Assembly: GCF_000182925.2 (NCBI RefSeq)
Contig: NC_026506.1
Coordinates: 3,844,001 to 3,908,000 of the forward strand
Source: Neurospora crassa OR74A
Lineage: Eukaryota > Ascomycota > Sordariomycetes > Sordariales > Sordariaceae
Reading direction: 5' to 3'
DNA length: 64,000 bases
Shown: positions 1 to 9,795 of the stretch, one piece after another
Numbering within the stretch: the first letter of the stretch is position 1
Layout: every line of letters begins with the position of its first letter
Notes under the pieces: model-generated
Databases searched by the model: none
What the model was told of the DNA's origin: nothing
What the model saw: the letters and a program-made list of their open reading frames with translations, nothing else
Position numbers and translations under genes: made by a program

Positions 1-2
1 CC

Positions 3-1163
3 GTCTCGGCCCTCCACCTAGCCTTCCAACAATCATGTCCCCAAAAGCGAGATTTCTACACCGCCCAGGGCATCCTGCTCCACCAGAAAGCGACCAGAGA
101 AGCCATGAGAAGGATGCTACCCGTCATAGAACGGGAAGAGGACGAACTGGGCTTGTACCTCTTTGCGAATCTGACTATCTATGTCGCGCTTGCAAGCCCG
201 AGGGGCAGGAGGGGTGATGGGAGGGTCTATGTTTTGGATCAACATGAGCAGAGAAGGCATGCGGAGAGTAATGGGTTGAGTGGTAGCGATAGAAGGGGGG
301 GTCTTGAGGGTGCAGGGATGGGGATGGGGATAGGCACGGGAGGCGGTGGTCTGAACTTTCCCGATTGGGCCTTCCTCGTCAACGGGCCCAAGTCGCTCAG
401 CAACTTCATTATGAACAATGAAGCGCATCGAGAGTTTTTGAAGCCGTTTTTGGCGTATGGAGGGAGGAGGTGGAAAGAGGCGAGGGGCGAGTCATCGGCT
501 GATTCTTCTTGCAACGCCTCACCGTCCAATGCTGGAACACCGAACCCACCTGAATCTGGCGCTGGAACGCCAACAACCGAACAAAAGAGAATAACTTCAA
601 TTAGGAGCGGGATACCCAAGCCTCCCGGACCGCTGGCCCATCTTCGCGAGCTCATCAGCAAAGACACCACCAATCCTCACCTTCACACTTATCTTTTCGC
701 CATTGACGAACTCGAACTGTCACTCACGCACCTGACTTGTTCTTCTCCTACCTCCCCAGTCACAGCCACATCCACAGCCACAGCCACATCCTCACCCAGC
801 ACGATAACCACAACGACGACCCCAACCCTCACCACATGCGCCGCTGAAGACCTCCACAATTCCAACCCCAATACCCAAGCAGGTGGCGACGTCCTAGACG
901 CCATGCTCTGGCTCTGGGCCGTCTCCGACTCGCTCGTCCCGCTACTCAAGATCCATCCCACCCAAGAAGCCGTGGCCATCTTTGCCCATTTCGGTATCCT
1001 GCTCAAACACCATGAGCGACAGTGGTGGTTGCAGGGGTGGGGAGATCATTTGATCATGAGAGCCAAAGATATTTTGGATGAGGAACATCGGGGTTGGATT
1101 CGCTGGCCTTTGGAGGTTTTGGAAGGGGGAGAATCAGCATCTATCATCCATCATGAGAGGTGA
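3..1163 (+). CDS. Fungal-specific transcription factor, C-terminal part (5' end outside the window)
   Basis: The reading frame is open from the first bases of the window to the TGA at 1161-1163, giving 386 visible residues, so the true start lies to the left. The first residues read SALHLAFQQ, then FYTAQGILLHQKATREAM. This is the helical style seen in the regulatory region that follows the zinc cluster of Zn(II)2Cys6 fungal transcription factors. A long Ser/Thr/Pro-rich stretch fills the middle (about residues 150-270). The C-terminus returns to conserved-looking helices (MLWLWAVSDSLVPLL, then FAHFGILLKHHERQWWLQGW). In the family this region is regulatory and does not contact DNA. The zinc cluster itself is not visible, so class and target are inferred. 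It is convergent with the BTB gene to its right. Confidence 0.72.
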   Translation, partial: VSALHLAFQQSCPQKRDFYTAQGILLHQKATREAMRRMLPVIEREEDELGLYLFANLTIYVALASPRGRRGDGRVYVLDQHEQRRHAESNGLSGSDRRGGLEGAGMGMGIGTGGGGLNFPDWAFLVNGPKSLSNFIMNNEAHREFLKPFLAYGGRRWKEARGESSADSSCNASPSNAGTPNPPESGAGTPTTEQKRITSIRSGIPKPPGPLAHLRELISKDTTNPHLHTYLFAIDELELSLTHLTCSSPTSPVTATSTATATSSPSTITTTTTPTLTTCAAEDLHNSNPNTQAGGDVLDAMLWLWAVSDSLVPLLKIHPTQEAVAIFAHFGILLKHHERQWWLQGWGDHLIMRAKDILDEEHRGWIRWPLEVLEGGESASIIHHER

Positions 1164-2113
1164 TGCGAAGGCGAAAGAGACGGGTTGTAGAAATGGGTGA
1201 AAGAGTGACCTAGTTACAAGGGGGATACATGGAAAGAGGGGGTGTCAAAGGGAAAGAGGGGAAAGGGAGGGAAAGGGGGGGGGGGGGGGGGGGGGGGGAA
1301 GGAGAGTTCAGATGTTTATGTGGTTAGGTGTAGTGGTTGTGAGTAGCGTTTGACGCAGTTTAATTTGATGGAGAGATGGGTTTACGGGATAATTGAGCGA
1401 AGGCAGACCGGAAGTTCATGCGTGGAATTAATGAGACTGGTGTGTTACTGTAATTGCTGAAGGCAGTGGAAGAAAGAGAAGCACAGAAGTGACACTGAGA
1501 AGTGAATTTGGATGGTGGGAAATGTCTGACTGGTGACTTGGTTAGAAAAGGTTTAATTAGTAGGCCAGGCCTACATGACACCTTCTTACATCGCGGAAGA
1601 CTTGGCTGAAGAACTTATCCTTTGGCAAAATACTAATGGATATTTTGGACGGCCACGAGTTCCTTCCGTCACAGTCGGGATATGAAGACGATAGAAGGGA
1701 GCACCTGCCTCTGCTTCCACTTGGCTTCTTCAATTTTTCATGCAATCATCTGAATGTCGAAAACACTTCTTTTTATTGCTTGCCTGACTGACCCCGAATT
1801 GGGTCATACTGTATTGGTCTTTCAAGGTATCACTTGAATAATCTTTCTGATCTCATCGACTGAACGAAAACGCAACGCAACGCAACGCAAGGCAACTAGA
1901 TCCTCTTACCATCCACTGTCTCTCTTGACGCGCCAAATTTTGATGATGTTGACATTCTCCAGTTAGTCCATCATCATCTGTAAAGAAATGCGGCCATGAT
2001 TTCGAAAGATCCTCAAGTCCACATACCCTCCCAATCCATCCATCCACCCATCCATTCTATCCCCCTCCCCCCCTTCAATTTCTTTACTTCCCCTTTACCC
2101 AATGCTTCTTCAC
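1164..2113. other. Convergent intergenic region with a poly-G run
   Basis: This lies between the stop of the left-edge factor and the stop of the BTB gene, so it should hold both 3' UTRs. It contains an uninterrupted run of 24 G at 1275-1298 and four perfect AACGC units at 1869-1888. Short open frames here show no family resemblance. Confidence 0.6.
1275..1298 (+). repeat. Homopolymer run of 24 G
   Basis: A continuous G24 tract sits about 110 bp after the stop codon of the left-edge transcription factor, probably in its 3' UTR. Such tracts are length-unstable, so the exact count may be a sequencing artefact. Confidence 0.9.
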
Positions 2114-4671
2114 TCACTCATCATCCCCACCAACCCTCAACCTCCACATAGGCACCACATCCTCCAACACCCCCTTCCTTCTGTGCCTCTCCCCGTTTCC
2201 GCCCTCTGCACCCTCACCCTCACCATCCCCATCAACCACCACCGGCCCACCCACCCCCAAATCAAACCGTCCCCCAATGCCCCCCTTCCCACCCTTCCCA
2301 CCCCCCGGCGCATTCGGATTCGTCTTCCCCTCCACACACCGCCTACACCACGCCGCCGGCCTCACCACCACCTTGAACGGATTATACACCCGCTTCGCCC
2401 ACCTCTCCTCATCAAACACCTCGTCACACGCCTCACACCGATCCGGGTGCTGCGTCTTGCGTGTATGGTCCAGTCTACTACACGTCGGTCCAAAGTGTTT
2501 AGCTTTGAGCTCCTCCACGTCGCCTCCGCCGCCGCCTCCGCCGCCACCCGGCACGTTAGTGAGTTTGATCGTCGTCGGCGGGATGAAACTGGAGGAGTTG
2601 TCGCCTAGTTGGAGCTTGAACACGTCTGTTCCGAGCATAGGGCACTGGTCGACTACTTGGCGGAGACCGGGGAGACGAAAAAGACGGTCGCGGCCGGCCC
2701 AGAGGAAGGATGCAAGTAAAGAGTGTAGTTTGGTGCTTTCGGAGACGCCGGAGTAGGCTTGGAAGATGGCGGAGAAGAGGTCGTTCGCGTAGGATTGGGG
2801 GGATAAAAGGGGGTCCGAGTGGTCGATTACGCCGGAGCGGCCGGAGGCGGGGACCGAGTAGGTGCAGAGGAGGAGCAGCTTGGTGTCGAGGTATTGACCT
2901 AGCAGGGTGATGCTGTCGCGGCAGAGGAGGGGAATGCGGAAGGTGTGACCTAGGTTGTAGAGGGTTACGTAGGTGGTGATGGGGGAGGCGAGGGAGGAGG
3001 GGCGGGTGAGGTTGTCGTCGAGGGCTGTGAGGGACAATGAAGGTTAACATGTGGATGACATATGGTGAGAAGAAAAGAGAAAAAGAGACTTACAGTCGGC
3101 ATACATGAACCTCAGCATGGTTTCAATGTCTTCAGCGTTTTGCTCGTGGAGGTTGATTTCGCTGATTTGGCCTGTCTGTTTACCATCATCAACTTGTCAG
3201 CAAGTCCTTTCAACTTCTTCCCTTGTCATCGCCCAGGAACCCAGTAAAAACTCACCCCATCACTACCAGCAAAAGCCTCCCTGAACCACGCACTTCTCGT
3301 GCTCAATCTCATCTTATGCACCTTCCACTTCTTCTTGAGACAATGGATAGTAGCATCAGAGAACTCGCCTGTTTCGAGAAGACTGTTTTCCCACCATCAA
3401 TGTTAGCATTGTGTTTCAACCTGCCACTCTATGAAGGGGATAGGAGCAAAAGCATACTGCAAATCATTCTCCTTGTGCCGCCGATTAATCTCCTGCCCAT
3501 CCACACTCCACCCTTTCTTGCCGACACTTGTTCCTGGCCCTGCTGCACCTTTATTACCTCCTGAACCTCCTGCACCTCCCGAAGCCGCGGCCCTCACCAC
3601 CTGCTTTGAGCCAGAGCCAGAGCCTGCTCCTGAGGCCAAAGCCGAAGCCGAGCCCGCTCGGGAAGCTTCAAAAGCTCTCAATGTCGCCGCGATCCCTTCA
3701 GCTGAAGCAACCTTCCGCTGCTTACTAGCTCGCCCATACGCATCAGCATCAACATCATCATCATCATCAGGGTCAGTATCAGCATCGGCATCAGCGATGC
3801 TAGCAGCACTAGCGGTGCGTTTTCTAGCGGGAGTAGTGGTTGACGATGAAGCCCTAGATGTAGATGCACCGCCTCTACCTCTACCTCTACCTCTTCCTCT
3901 TCCTGTACCTCTTCCTGTACCTCTACCTCTACCTCTGGTGGTAGTGGTTGGGCGGCCAGCAGGAGTAGTAGTAGCAGTGGCGGGAGCGGGACCAGGGCCG
4001 GGGCTAGGGCTAGGGCTGGGGATGAGGCGGTTAGCGGTTGCAGTAGCAGTAGTAGGGCGGTTAGCGGTAGCGACGATGATGGGCGAGGAGGGTGCGGCTG
4101 GAGGCGGGGAGGAGATTGAAGCTTTGGCGGTGTCTGTGATGTTGGTGTTATCGTTAGCAGCAGCGGCCGTGGTAGCGGCGTCGGTTGCGTTTGCGTTCTT
4201 CTTAGGACGGCCGCGAGGACGAGCGGTGCCAGTGCCGGTTGTAGTGGGGGGAGTCACCTCTGCTTCGGCCTGAGTGTTGGTGGTCGGGGTAGCTTTCGCG
4301 GCAGCCGTCTTGGGAGTAGCTTTGGGAGTGGCTTTTGGTGGCGCCTTGGGTGTAGTTTTCGGAGTAGCCTTAGCAGCAGAAGCAGTCTTCGGAACAGCAG
4401 GCGTCTTGACAGCCGCTTCCTTCTTAGCAGCAGCTGGCTTCCTGGCTGCAGCGGTGGCCTTCTTGGCCGGGGGTGCTTTTGCAGCGGTTGTGGGTGCAGT
4501 GGTAGCGGCGGATGTAGTGGCCACGGTGATGCTATCGGTAGCGGGAAGGGTCGCAGCTGTGAAAGCGCTTTGAATTGCGGGTGCGGCCTGGCGTATGGCC
4601 TGAGGTATGGTAGTCATATGGGAAGACTCAACCGGCTCGGACTTGATACCGAGAGGCCTGCTGGGATCCAT
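2114..4671 (-). CDS. BTB/POZ domain protein with H1-like, AT-hook and RG-rich N-terminus (4 exons)
   Basis: My model is complement(join(2114..3024, 3094..3175, 3256..3382, 3458..4671)), 777 residues. The introns use GTATGC, GTGAGT and GTAAGT donors with CAG acceptors, and all phases agree. Residues 64-127 are Ala/Lys/Pro-rich with KTP/KAP repeats like a histone H1 tail. RPRGRPKK at 151-158 is a canonical AT hook. Residues 246-268 are an RG run. The BTB fold starts near residue 406 (LLETGEFSDATIHC) and continues through INLHEQNAEDIETMLRFMYA. The C-terminus has Cys pairs (CEAC, CRRC) after a Gly run and could bind metal. I infer a chromatin-associated BTB adaptor; BTB domains dimerise or recruit Cul3. 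ATG 4671 has good context. An upstream in-frame ATG at 4815 would add 48 residues that look like translated leader. Confidence 0.85.
3873..3940 (-). repeat. Hexamer repeat (CCTCTA and variants) coding the RG run of the BTB protein
   Basis: Tandem CCTCTA, CCTCTT and CCTGTA hexamers on the plus strand encode alternating Arg-Gly/Thr-Gly in exon 1 of the BTB gene. The same hexamer, as AGGTAG, also fills the GH7 intron at 51094-51121, so it expands easily in this genome. Confidence 0.8.
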
Positions 4672-5652
4672 GCTGGCGTTGCCTGATGGAGGAAGTAAGG
4701 GAAGAGGGCGGGTAAATAATGGAAAGCGTGGGTTGAAGATGAAGGTTCCTGGACCTGGACACGGGTTAGTGGATGTTGAGTGTAAGGTGGCTTGGGTTTT
4801 GTCAGAGGGGAGCATAGTTTTTCAGATTGGGTTGAGTACGAGATGGAGTGAAGGTATACTGGAAGAGGAATGAACGGGGAAAAGAACATGGATGAAGGGA
4901 GGGAAGGAGAGAAATGGGGTGTTGGAGTTGATATATACCTATGAGAGAACGATAACAATGGAAGATCGTGTGAGGGTTGCTCCGTGGATGACCAAGACCA
5001 AGGTGTGATGGAGGAGTAAAAAGGCGTGGAGGACGAGGAAGGAGGTCTGGAGAAGATGTGGTTGAGGTCGAGGGACGAGACTTTATACGTGATGACGAGA
5101 GGGGTCGAGGTGGTGGGTGAACCTGGGAGTGTCTGGGCTCATAAAAGTCGTTTGCAGTACGTGGCTTGGGCTCATATGTTCCTCATATCATCCGATGATG
5201 TATTTCAGGCCGAGGTTGAGGTCTTCTGACTGGCATCAAGGTAATAAAGAGTTGACGAAAGGGAATGAGGACGACGAGGAAGGCAAGAGATACGGTCGAC
5301 AAGGGCCAATGGTGGGAGTGGTATGGGGTGCGGTAAAGCAAACAATGCCTTAGGTCCTTCAGAGTGCGTAATTTCTTCTCGTTAATCCGATGTAAAAGAG
5401 ATGGAAATCCATGACTGCTTTCAAGGTTTGGAAAATGGTTTGCGGCGTGGGAGAAAGGGCGGGCAGTGAAAGCCCTTGTCGATCCAAGGTTTGTCCAAGG
5501 CGCTTTGAAGTGATCACGACGAGACGGTAAAGGTGTCCAGAGATACCTACGATCATTCGACGACCATATATGGTCCGAAGAAAGTATGCTGAATTTATCA
5601 GCACGCCATGTGCATTTTCTTCAACTGCGCCGACCCTTATCCAATACCTTCA
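4672..5652. other. Intergenic region upstream of the BTB gene
   Basis: This lies between the BTB start and the COG5 stop, both on the minus strand. It should hold the BTB leader and promoter and the COG5 3' UTR. On the minus strand, CTAAC followed by a pyrimidine tract and CAG at about 4689-4755 could be the 3' end of a leader intron ending just before ATG 4671. No other feature is supported. Confidence 0.5.
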
Positions 5653-7053
5653 TTACCTCCCAATATTATTCACAACACTCCCCACCATAACCGCAACCTC
5701 CCTCTCCCACCGTCCACTCTTCTCCCCGTCCTTCATCTCATCATTTCTCCCCCTATCCCCGGTTGCCGCCCCCGCCGCCGCACTAGGCAACACACAGCCC
5801 TTCACCACACACTCCTTGATCGCCTCCCCGACACTCTGCCTATTCGTCCTCAGTGTCCTCGCCGACACTCCTCCCTTGTTCATAATCTCCTGCACCCTCG
5901 GCGCCAGATTGCTCGCCATCGTTCTCCAAAAGTAACTCGCTAATGAGCCAGTTTCTAAGTACGCCAGCAAAGGTTGAAGCATGTTTCCTCCTGTCTTAGG
6001 CGTGGCTTGCTGCCCCTGGACCAACGGGTGAGAGGGGATTTTGGTGGCTTCTAGCACGGCTTCCAAAGCGACGACGTTTTGGCATCTGGCTGTCACATCT
6101 GCTAGTGTGCGTTCCAGCGAAGGCAGGGTAGCCAGGGCACGGGACAAGGACGCGGTAGAGGATTGCAGAGCGGTACGGAGATAGGATTCGAGGGCTTGGA
6201 GCATCAGGGTTGGCGACCACTTTTCGTTCTTAGCGAGGGTGGTTGGCGACAAGAGGTAGAGTGTTGTTAGACCGGAGACAGTGCGCGCCCTGGTTTCTTC
6301 GGACTGGGCAAAGGTCAAGGTACCCGACGCGGACCCCATGGAAAACTCGCGGATGATGCGCTCGGCGGATTCGCGGACGGAGCGTTCGGTGGGGAGGTAG
6401 ATGTTGTCGCGTAGAGTGCGGATGACGGCGACGCGCTCGATGCCGTAACCTTCGGAGCCGGGGACGTTGGCGGTCGAGAAGAGCTCACGGAGAGACAAAA
6501 GAGTGTGGGCGCATCGAACCATGGCGCGATGGTCTTCTTTGCTGCGAAGACTGGCGGAGGAGGTGGTGACGGTTGTGGAGGCAGAACCAGTCAGTTCGGC
6601 GTGTTGGACTTCAAGCTGGCGACCGAGCTGAAGAGCGCGGCCTACTGCTCGGCCCAGCTTGAGGGTTTCCCAGAGACGGGAAGCCACAAGACGGACTTCT
6701 TCGGCTTCGGCATGTTTCTGGATAACCTCCTTTTCGAGCTGTTTGTAGCTGTCGTTGAGGGCCTTGATCTGGGTGTCGAGTTCCCCGACGATGCGCCCAC
6801 TAGCTTCGGTCTGCTCTTTGGTATGTGTGAGGAGCGGGATGGCGGATCGGGTGGTGAGAACGTCGATATGGGAGTCGATCTCCTGGATGTCGAAGAGGAC
6901 GCGTGAGAGGGGTGTTGAGAGGTCGAGGGGCGCATCGTTGGGGTTGTTGGTCGCCAGCACGAGCGTGTTTGCGAAGGCGGCGGGGCTGAACCCTGGATCG
7001 AGAAAGGTCTCGTAGTCGATGTAAGACGGCTCGTCGTCGTTGGCGACACTCAT
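5653..7053 (-). CDS. COG5: Conserved oligomeric Golgi complex subunit 5 (COG5)
   Basis: A single uninterrupted frame of 466 residues, a usual size for fungal Cog5. The N-terminus (DYETFLDPGFSPAAFANTLV, then LSRVLFDIQEIDSHI) matches the COG5 N-terminal family. It is followed by a helical, coiled-coil-prone stretch at about residues 60-150 (LDTQIKALNDSYKQLEKEV) and a C-terminus with LETGSLASYFWRTMASNLAPR. COG is an eight-subunit tether on the cytosolic face of the Golgi that captures retrograde vesicles and keeps glycosyltransferases in place. Cog5 pairs with Cog7 in lobe B. The start at 7053 directly precedes the conserved block. No intron is needed. It diverges from the DUF2434 gene, sharing about 1 kb of upstream DNA. 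Confidence 0.9.
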   Translation of the reverse strand: MSVANDDEPSYIDYETFLDPGFSPAAFANTLVLATNNPNDAPLDLSTPLSRVLFDIQEIDSHIDVLTTRSAIPLLTHTKEQTEASGRIVGELDTQIKALNDSYKQLEKEVIQKHAEAEEVRLVASRLWETLKLGRAVGRALQLGRQLEVQHAELTGSASTTVTTSSASLRSKEDHRAMVRCAHTLLSLRELFSTANVPGSEGYGIERVAVIRTLRDNIYLPTERSVRESAERIIREFSMGSASGTLTFAQSEETRARTVSGLTTLYLLSPTTLAKNEKWSPTLMLQALESYLRTALQSSTASLSRALATLPSLERTLADVTARCQNVVALEAVLEATKIPSHPLVQGQQATPKTGGNMLQPLLAYLETGSLASYFWRTMASNLAPRVQEIMNKGGVSARTLRTNRQSVGEAIKECVVKGCVLPSAAAGAATGDRGRNDEMKDGEKSGRWEREVAVMVGSVVNNIGR

Positions 7054-7082
7054 TGTAATGGCTGTCGTGTGTATATGTGTCT

Positions 7083-7115
<33 letters not shown>

Positions 7116-8077
7116 GTGGTCGTGAAGATGCCCCCGGATCTGGAGACGGAAATGGACGGGATCGGAACGGGGTCCAGATGTTTGTTGCCCGACTGGAGGT
7201 GCGGTGTTGTCGACCTGAACTTGTCGGGTTCCTGTCGCGCGCTGTCTGTCGGAGGTACCTCTAGACCTACCTCTACCTCTAGGTGGCCTGTTCCAATTGG
7301 ATCCTTCCCCTGAAAGCCCAAAAGGTTACAGTGGACCTGTAACCTAACCGAACACCGAGGCTAGCGGCAGGGGCAGGGCAGTGGAGGGAGCCCCGCCAGT
7401 GTCCCCGCATTCGGGGCTTGGTGAGGTCATCGAGAACATTGTTTCCGAAGGCTGTTAACAGAGGTGTCCCTGTTCACAGCCCCAGCAGCCCTAACCATTG
7501 TTAGGCAAGCCCCGGCAGAGCCCCAGGGTGGTACTAGTGAGTAGTGGGTGCGCTGCCCGGGCCGCGAATGAGTGTCGAGATTACAGCTCTTGGCCCCTGG
7601 GCGAATCATCCATGTGTGAAGCTCGAATCGTGATCGCGATCCCGACTGGAAATCCGTCACCGGTTCCTGGTTTTCTTTTTGGGATTCCTGGTCCGGTCGC
7701 TTCTTTTCCCCTCTCAGTCGGCGACTTTTATTTTCTTCATTCTCTTTTTCCTCATTCTACAAAAATGACCAACAGAGGACTTGTGGTTTCTCGAGGCTGA
7801 CGACGACCACCACCACCACATTGCGCGCTCATCCACACGCCATCGTCCTCCCTCCCTTCGAGTCTATCATCTCCATCTCCATCTCCATTTCTGACCCAGT
7901 CCAAGACATAATCTCAGATCTAGATCTCACCACCTCCGGTCCCCGTCGATCCCCGTCCTTCCGACTCTTCCGCCTTACATACTTACCTCTAATTCCCACC
8001 TTCGATTTACCCGACTCCATCTTCCCCAGCTTTTCACCTCTGATGGTCCTCCACTTCCATTTGCGACGACAGCGATA
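7054..8077. promoter_or_regulatory. Shared upstream region of the divergent COG5 and DUF2434 genes
   Basis: The 1 kb between two diverging start codons must hold both promoters. Next to the COG5 start is a TGTGTA microsatellite (7084-7118). Near 7258-7283 are CTACCT hexamers. The DUF2434 side is pyrimidine-rich (about 7800-8060), as is common in fungal leaders. No TATA box is obvious. Confidence 0.55.
7084..7118 (+). repeat. TGTGTA microsatellite
   Basis: About five to six tandem copies of the hexamer TGTGTA lie 30-65 bp upstream of the COG5 start, probably within its leader or core promoter. Confidence 0.9.
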
Positions 8078-9795
8078 ATGACCATCGACATCCGCGACAT
8101 CCTTGCCTGGCCCGGCGGCGACAACTCGACCGACACCGTCCTCCCCGGGGTCCACCTCAACCTCACTGCCCTCGAGAACTGGAACTACACTCTATACTCC
8201 AACGGCACCCTGTCCAACGGTACAAAGTGTTACCTTACCTTTGAACCGTATGCGCCAGCCCTCATTTTCCCCAATGGTACCTTTGTCAATGCCACACAGT
8301 GCTGGCATCCCGTCTATCCCATCGGCGCCCGTGCCGGCACCGGCCTGGGTTTCGCCGTCGCATTCGGTCTGGGTCTCGTCTTGACTCTGGTCGCCTTGAA
8401 CAAACATGGAAAGCTTCACCTGCCCTCGGAGAAACGATTCCATCCCATCGGTCGCAGATGGCAATGGTACTGGGCCATCTGGACTTGCGCCACCGCTTTG
8501 ATCAGCCTATTCACGAACATCGATGTTGACCGATACTATCTACCTGAGATTCCTATTGTGCTTACCTGCTTCTTCTGGTATTTGATGCAGATAGGTGCCA
8601 TTGCTTGCACATGGGAGGCAGTCAGACATTGGGGCAGTTGGATGGAAAGACAGTTCATCGATCCGGATCCTTTCCGCCTTCGCCAGGAAGGCCGTCGCTA
8701 CTGGGTCGAGCTTATCATCCCGCTGTTTGCGTATCTCTTCATGTGGTTGGTATGTCATAGTAGCCATCTTGTCCTACCCTACACCTTTCAGCTAACCGTT
8801 GTTCGCAGAACTTCTTCATCGTGGTTCCTCGCTCCTGGACCAAAATCGAACACCAGCGCTACCCCGAGCAAATTATCACCGACGCCAAGCCGACCGCCAC
8901 CGATGACCGCTTCAAGTCCGCCCCCTTCTTCCTCTTTGCCACCTGGCTCATCACCGTCTTCTCCCTCTGGCACTCCATCAGACACTATTGCCCGCGCAAT
9001 CGGGGCGTCATCAACCGCACCATCGGCTTCTTCAAGTTCACACCCACCCGCTTCATGCTGATCATCCCGCTCGCCTTCATCATTCCCTTGTACCAAGCCA
9101 TGGCTGCCTGGAACTTTACCTGGAGCCCGCTCAACATCAAGGGAAAGCCAGAGGCTATCTACCCCGGAGGATATGCGCCCTCGCTGCTTATCGTCCTCAT
9201 CCAAGCAATCTACGGATTGACCTCACCAAATGAAGACCGCGAGCTGATCCGCCAGCGCCGTGAGCGCGGCCAGATTCTTGACGCCGAAATGGGTATCCAA
9301 CGTAAGCCAGCATGGTGGCGCCGCGTCAACGAAGCCCCCGCCCCGAACATGACCATGCGCGACAGAATCATGCGCAACGTGCGCGAAATTGGCGGCGGCG
9401 GTCCTACTGCTCGGAACCTCAAGGAATCCATCCACACCCGCGCTGCCGAATCCAAACCTCGCCCAACACCGAATGGTCCAGCCAGTCCCGGCGATGTCGA
9501 GATGGTTAGCATCCCCTCGCCTGAGCATGTCGTGGGGGTTACTGGTCCGATAGCGCCAGGGGACTTTGCTGTGGCGAGACAGACGGCGACGAGGTATGCG
9601 AATATGACGCCTAGCGCGGCGAGTAGGCAGGCGGAGTTGATGATGGATGGGCCGCGGGAAACAGTACCCCCACCACCGCCGTACTCAGATCGACCACCGG
9701 CGGTGGGAGAGACGGGGAGAAATGACAGTGTGGCGTCAATGAGTCCGAGTATTAACTCGCCGCCCGCGCAGATTAGGAGTATGCTCGATGTATGA
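8078..9795 (+). CDS. DUF2434 family polytopic membrane protein (2 exons)
   Basis: My model is join(8078..8749, 8809..9795), 552 residues. The 59 nt intron (GTATGT...GCAG) lies in phase 0 inside a membrane segment and restores WLNFFIVVPRSW. The first 80 residues carry about seven N-glycosylation sequons (for example NST, NYT, NGT, NAT), which places them in the ER lumen or outside the cell. About seven hydrophobic segments follow (near 86-107, 131-147, 157-177, 211-228, 263-280, 305-323 and one after YPGGYAPS). Family-like landmarks are EKRFHPIGRRWQWYW, EAVRHWGSW, DPDPFRLRQ and PNEDRELIRQRR. The last 150 residues are a Pro/Ser-rich cytosolic tail. The family is restricted to fungi and has no known function. 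Confidence 0.9.

Noticed and set aside
2137-2608. Several plus- and minus-strand frames over the BTB C-terminus
   Set aside because: Composition shadows of the BTB last exon, with no family resemblance.
3431-4273. 280-codon plus-strand open frame
   Set aside because: It is antisense to exon 1 of the BTB gene and arises from its Ala/Pro/Gly repeats.
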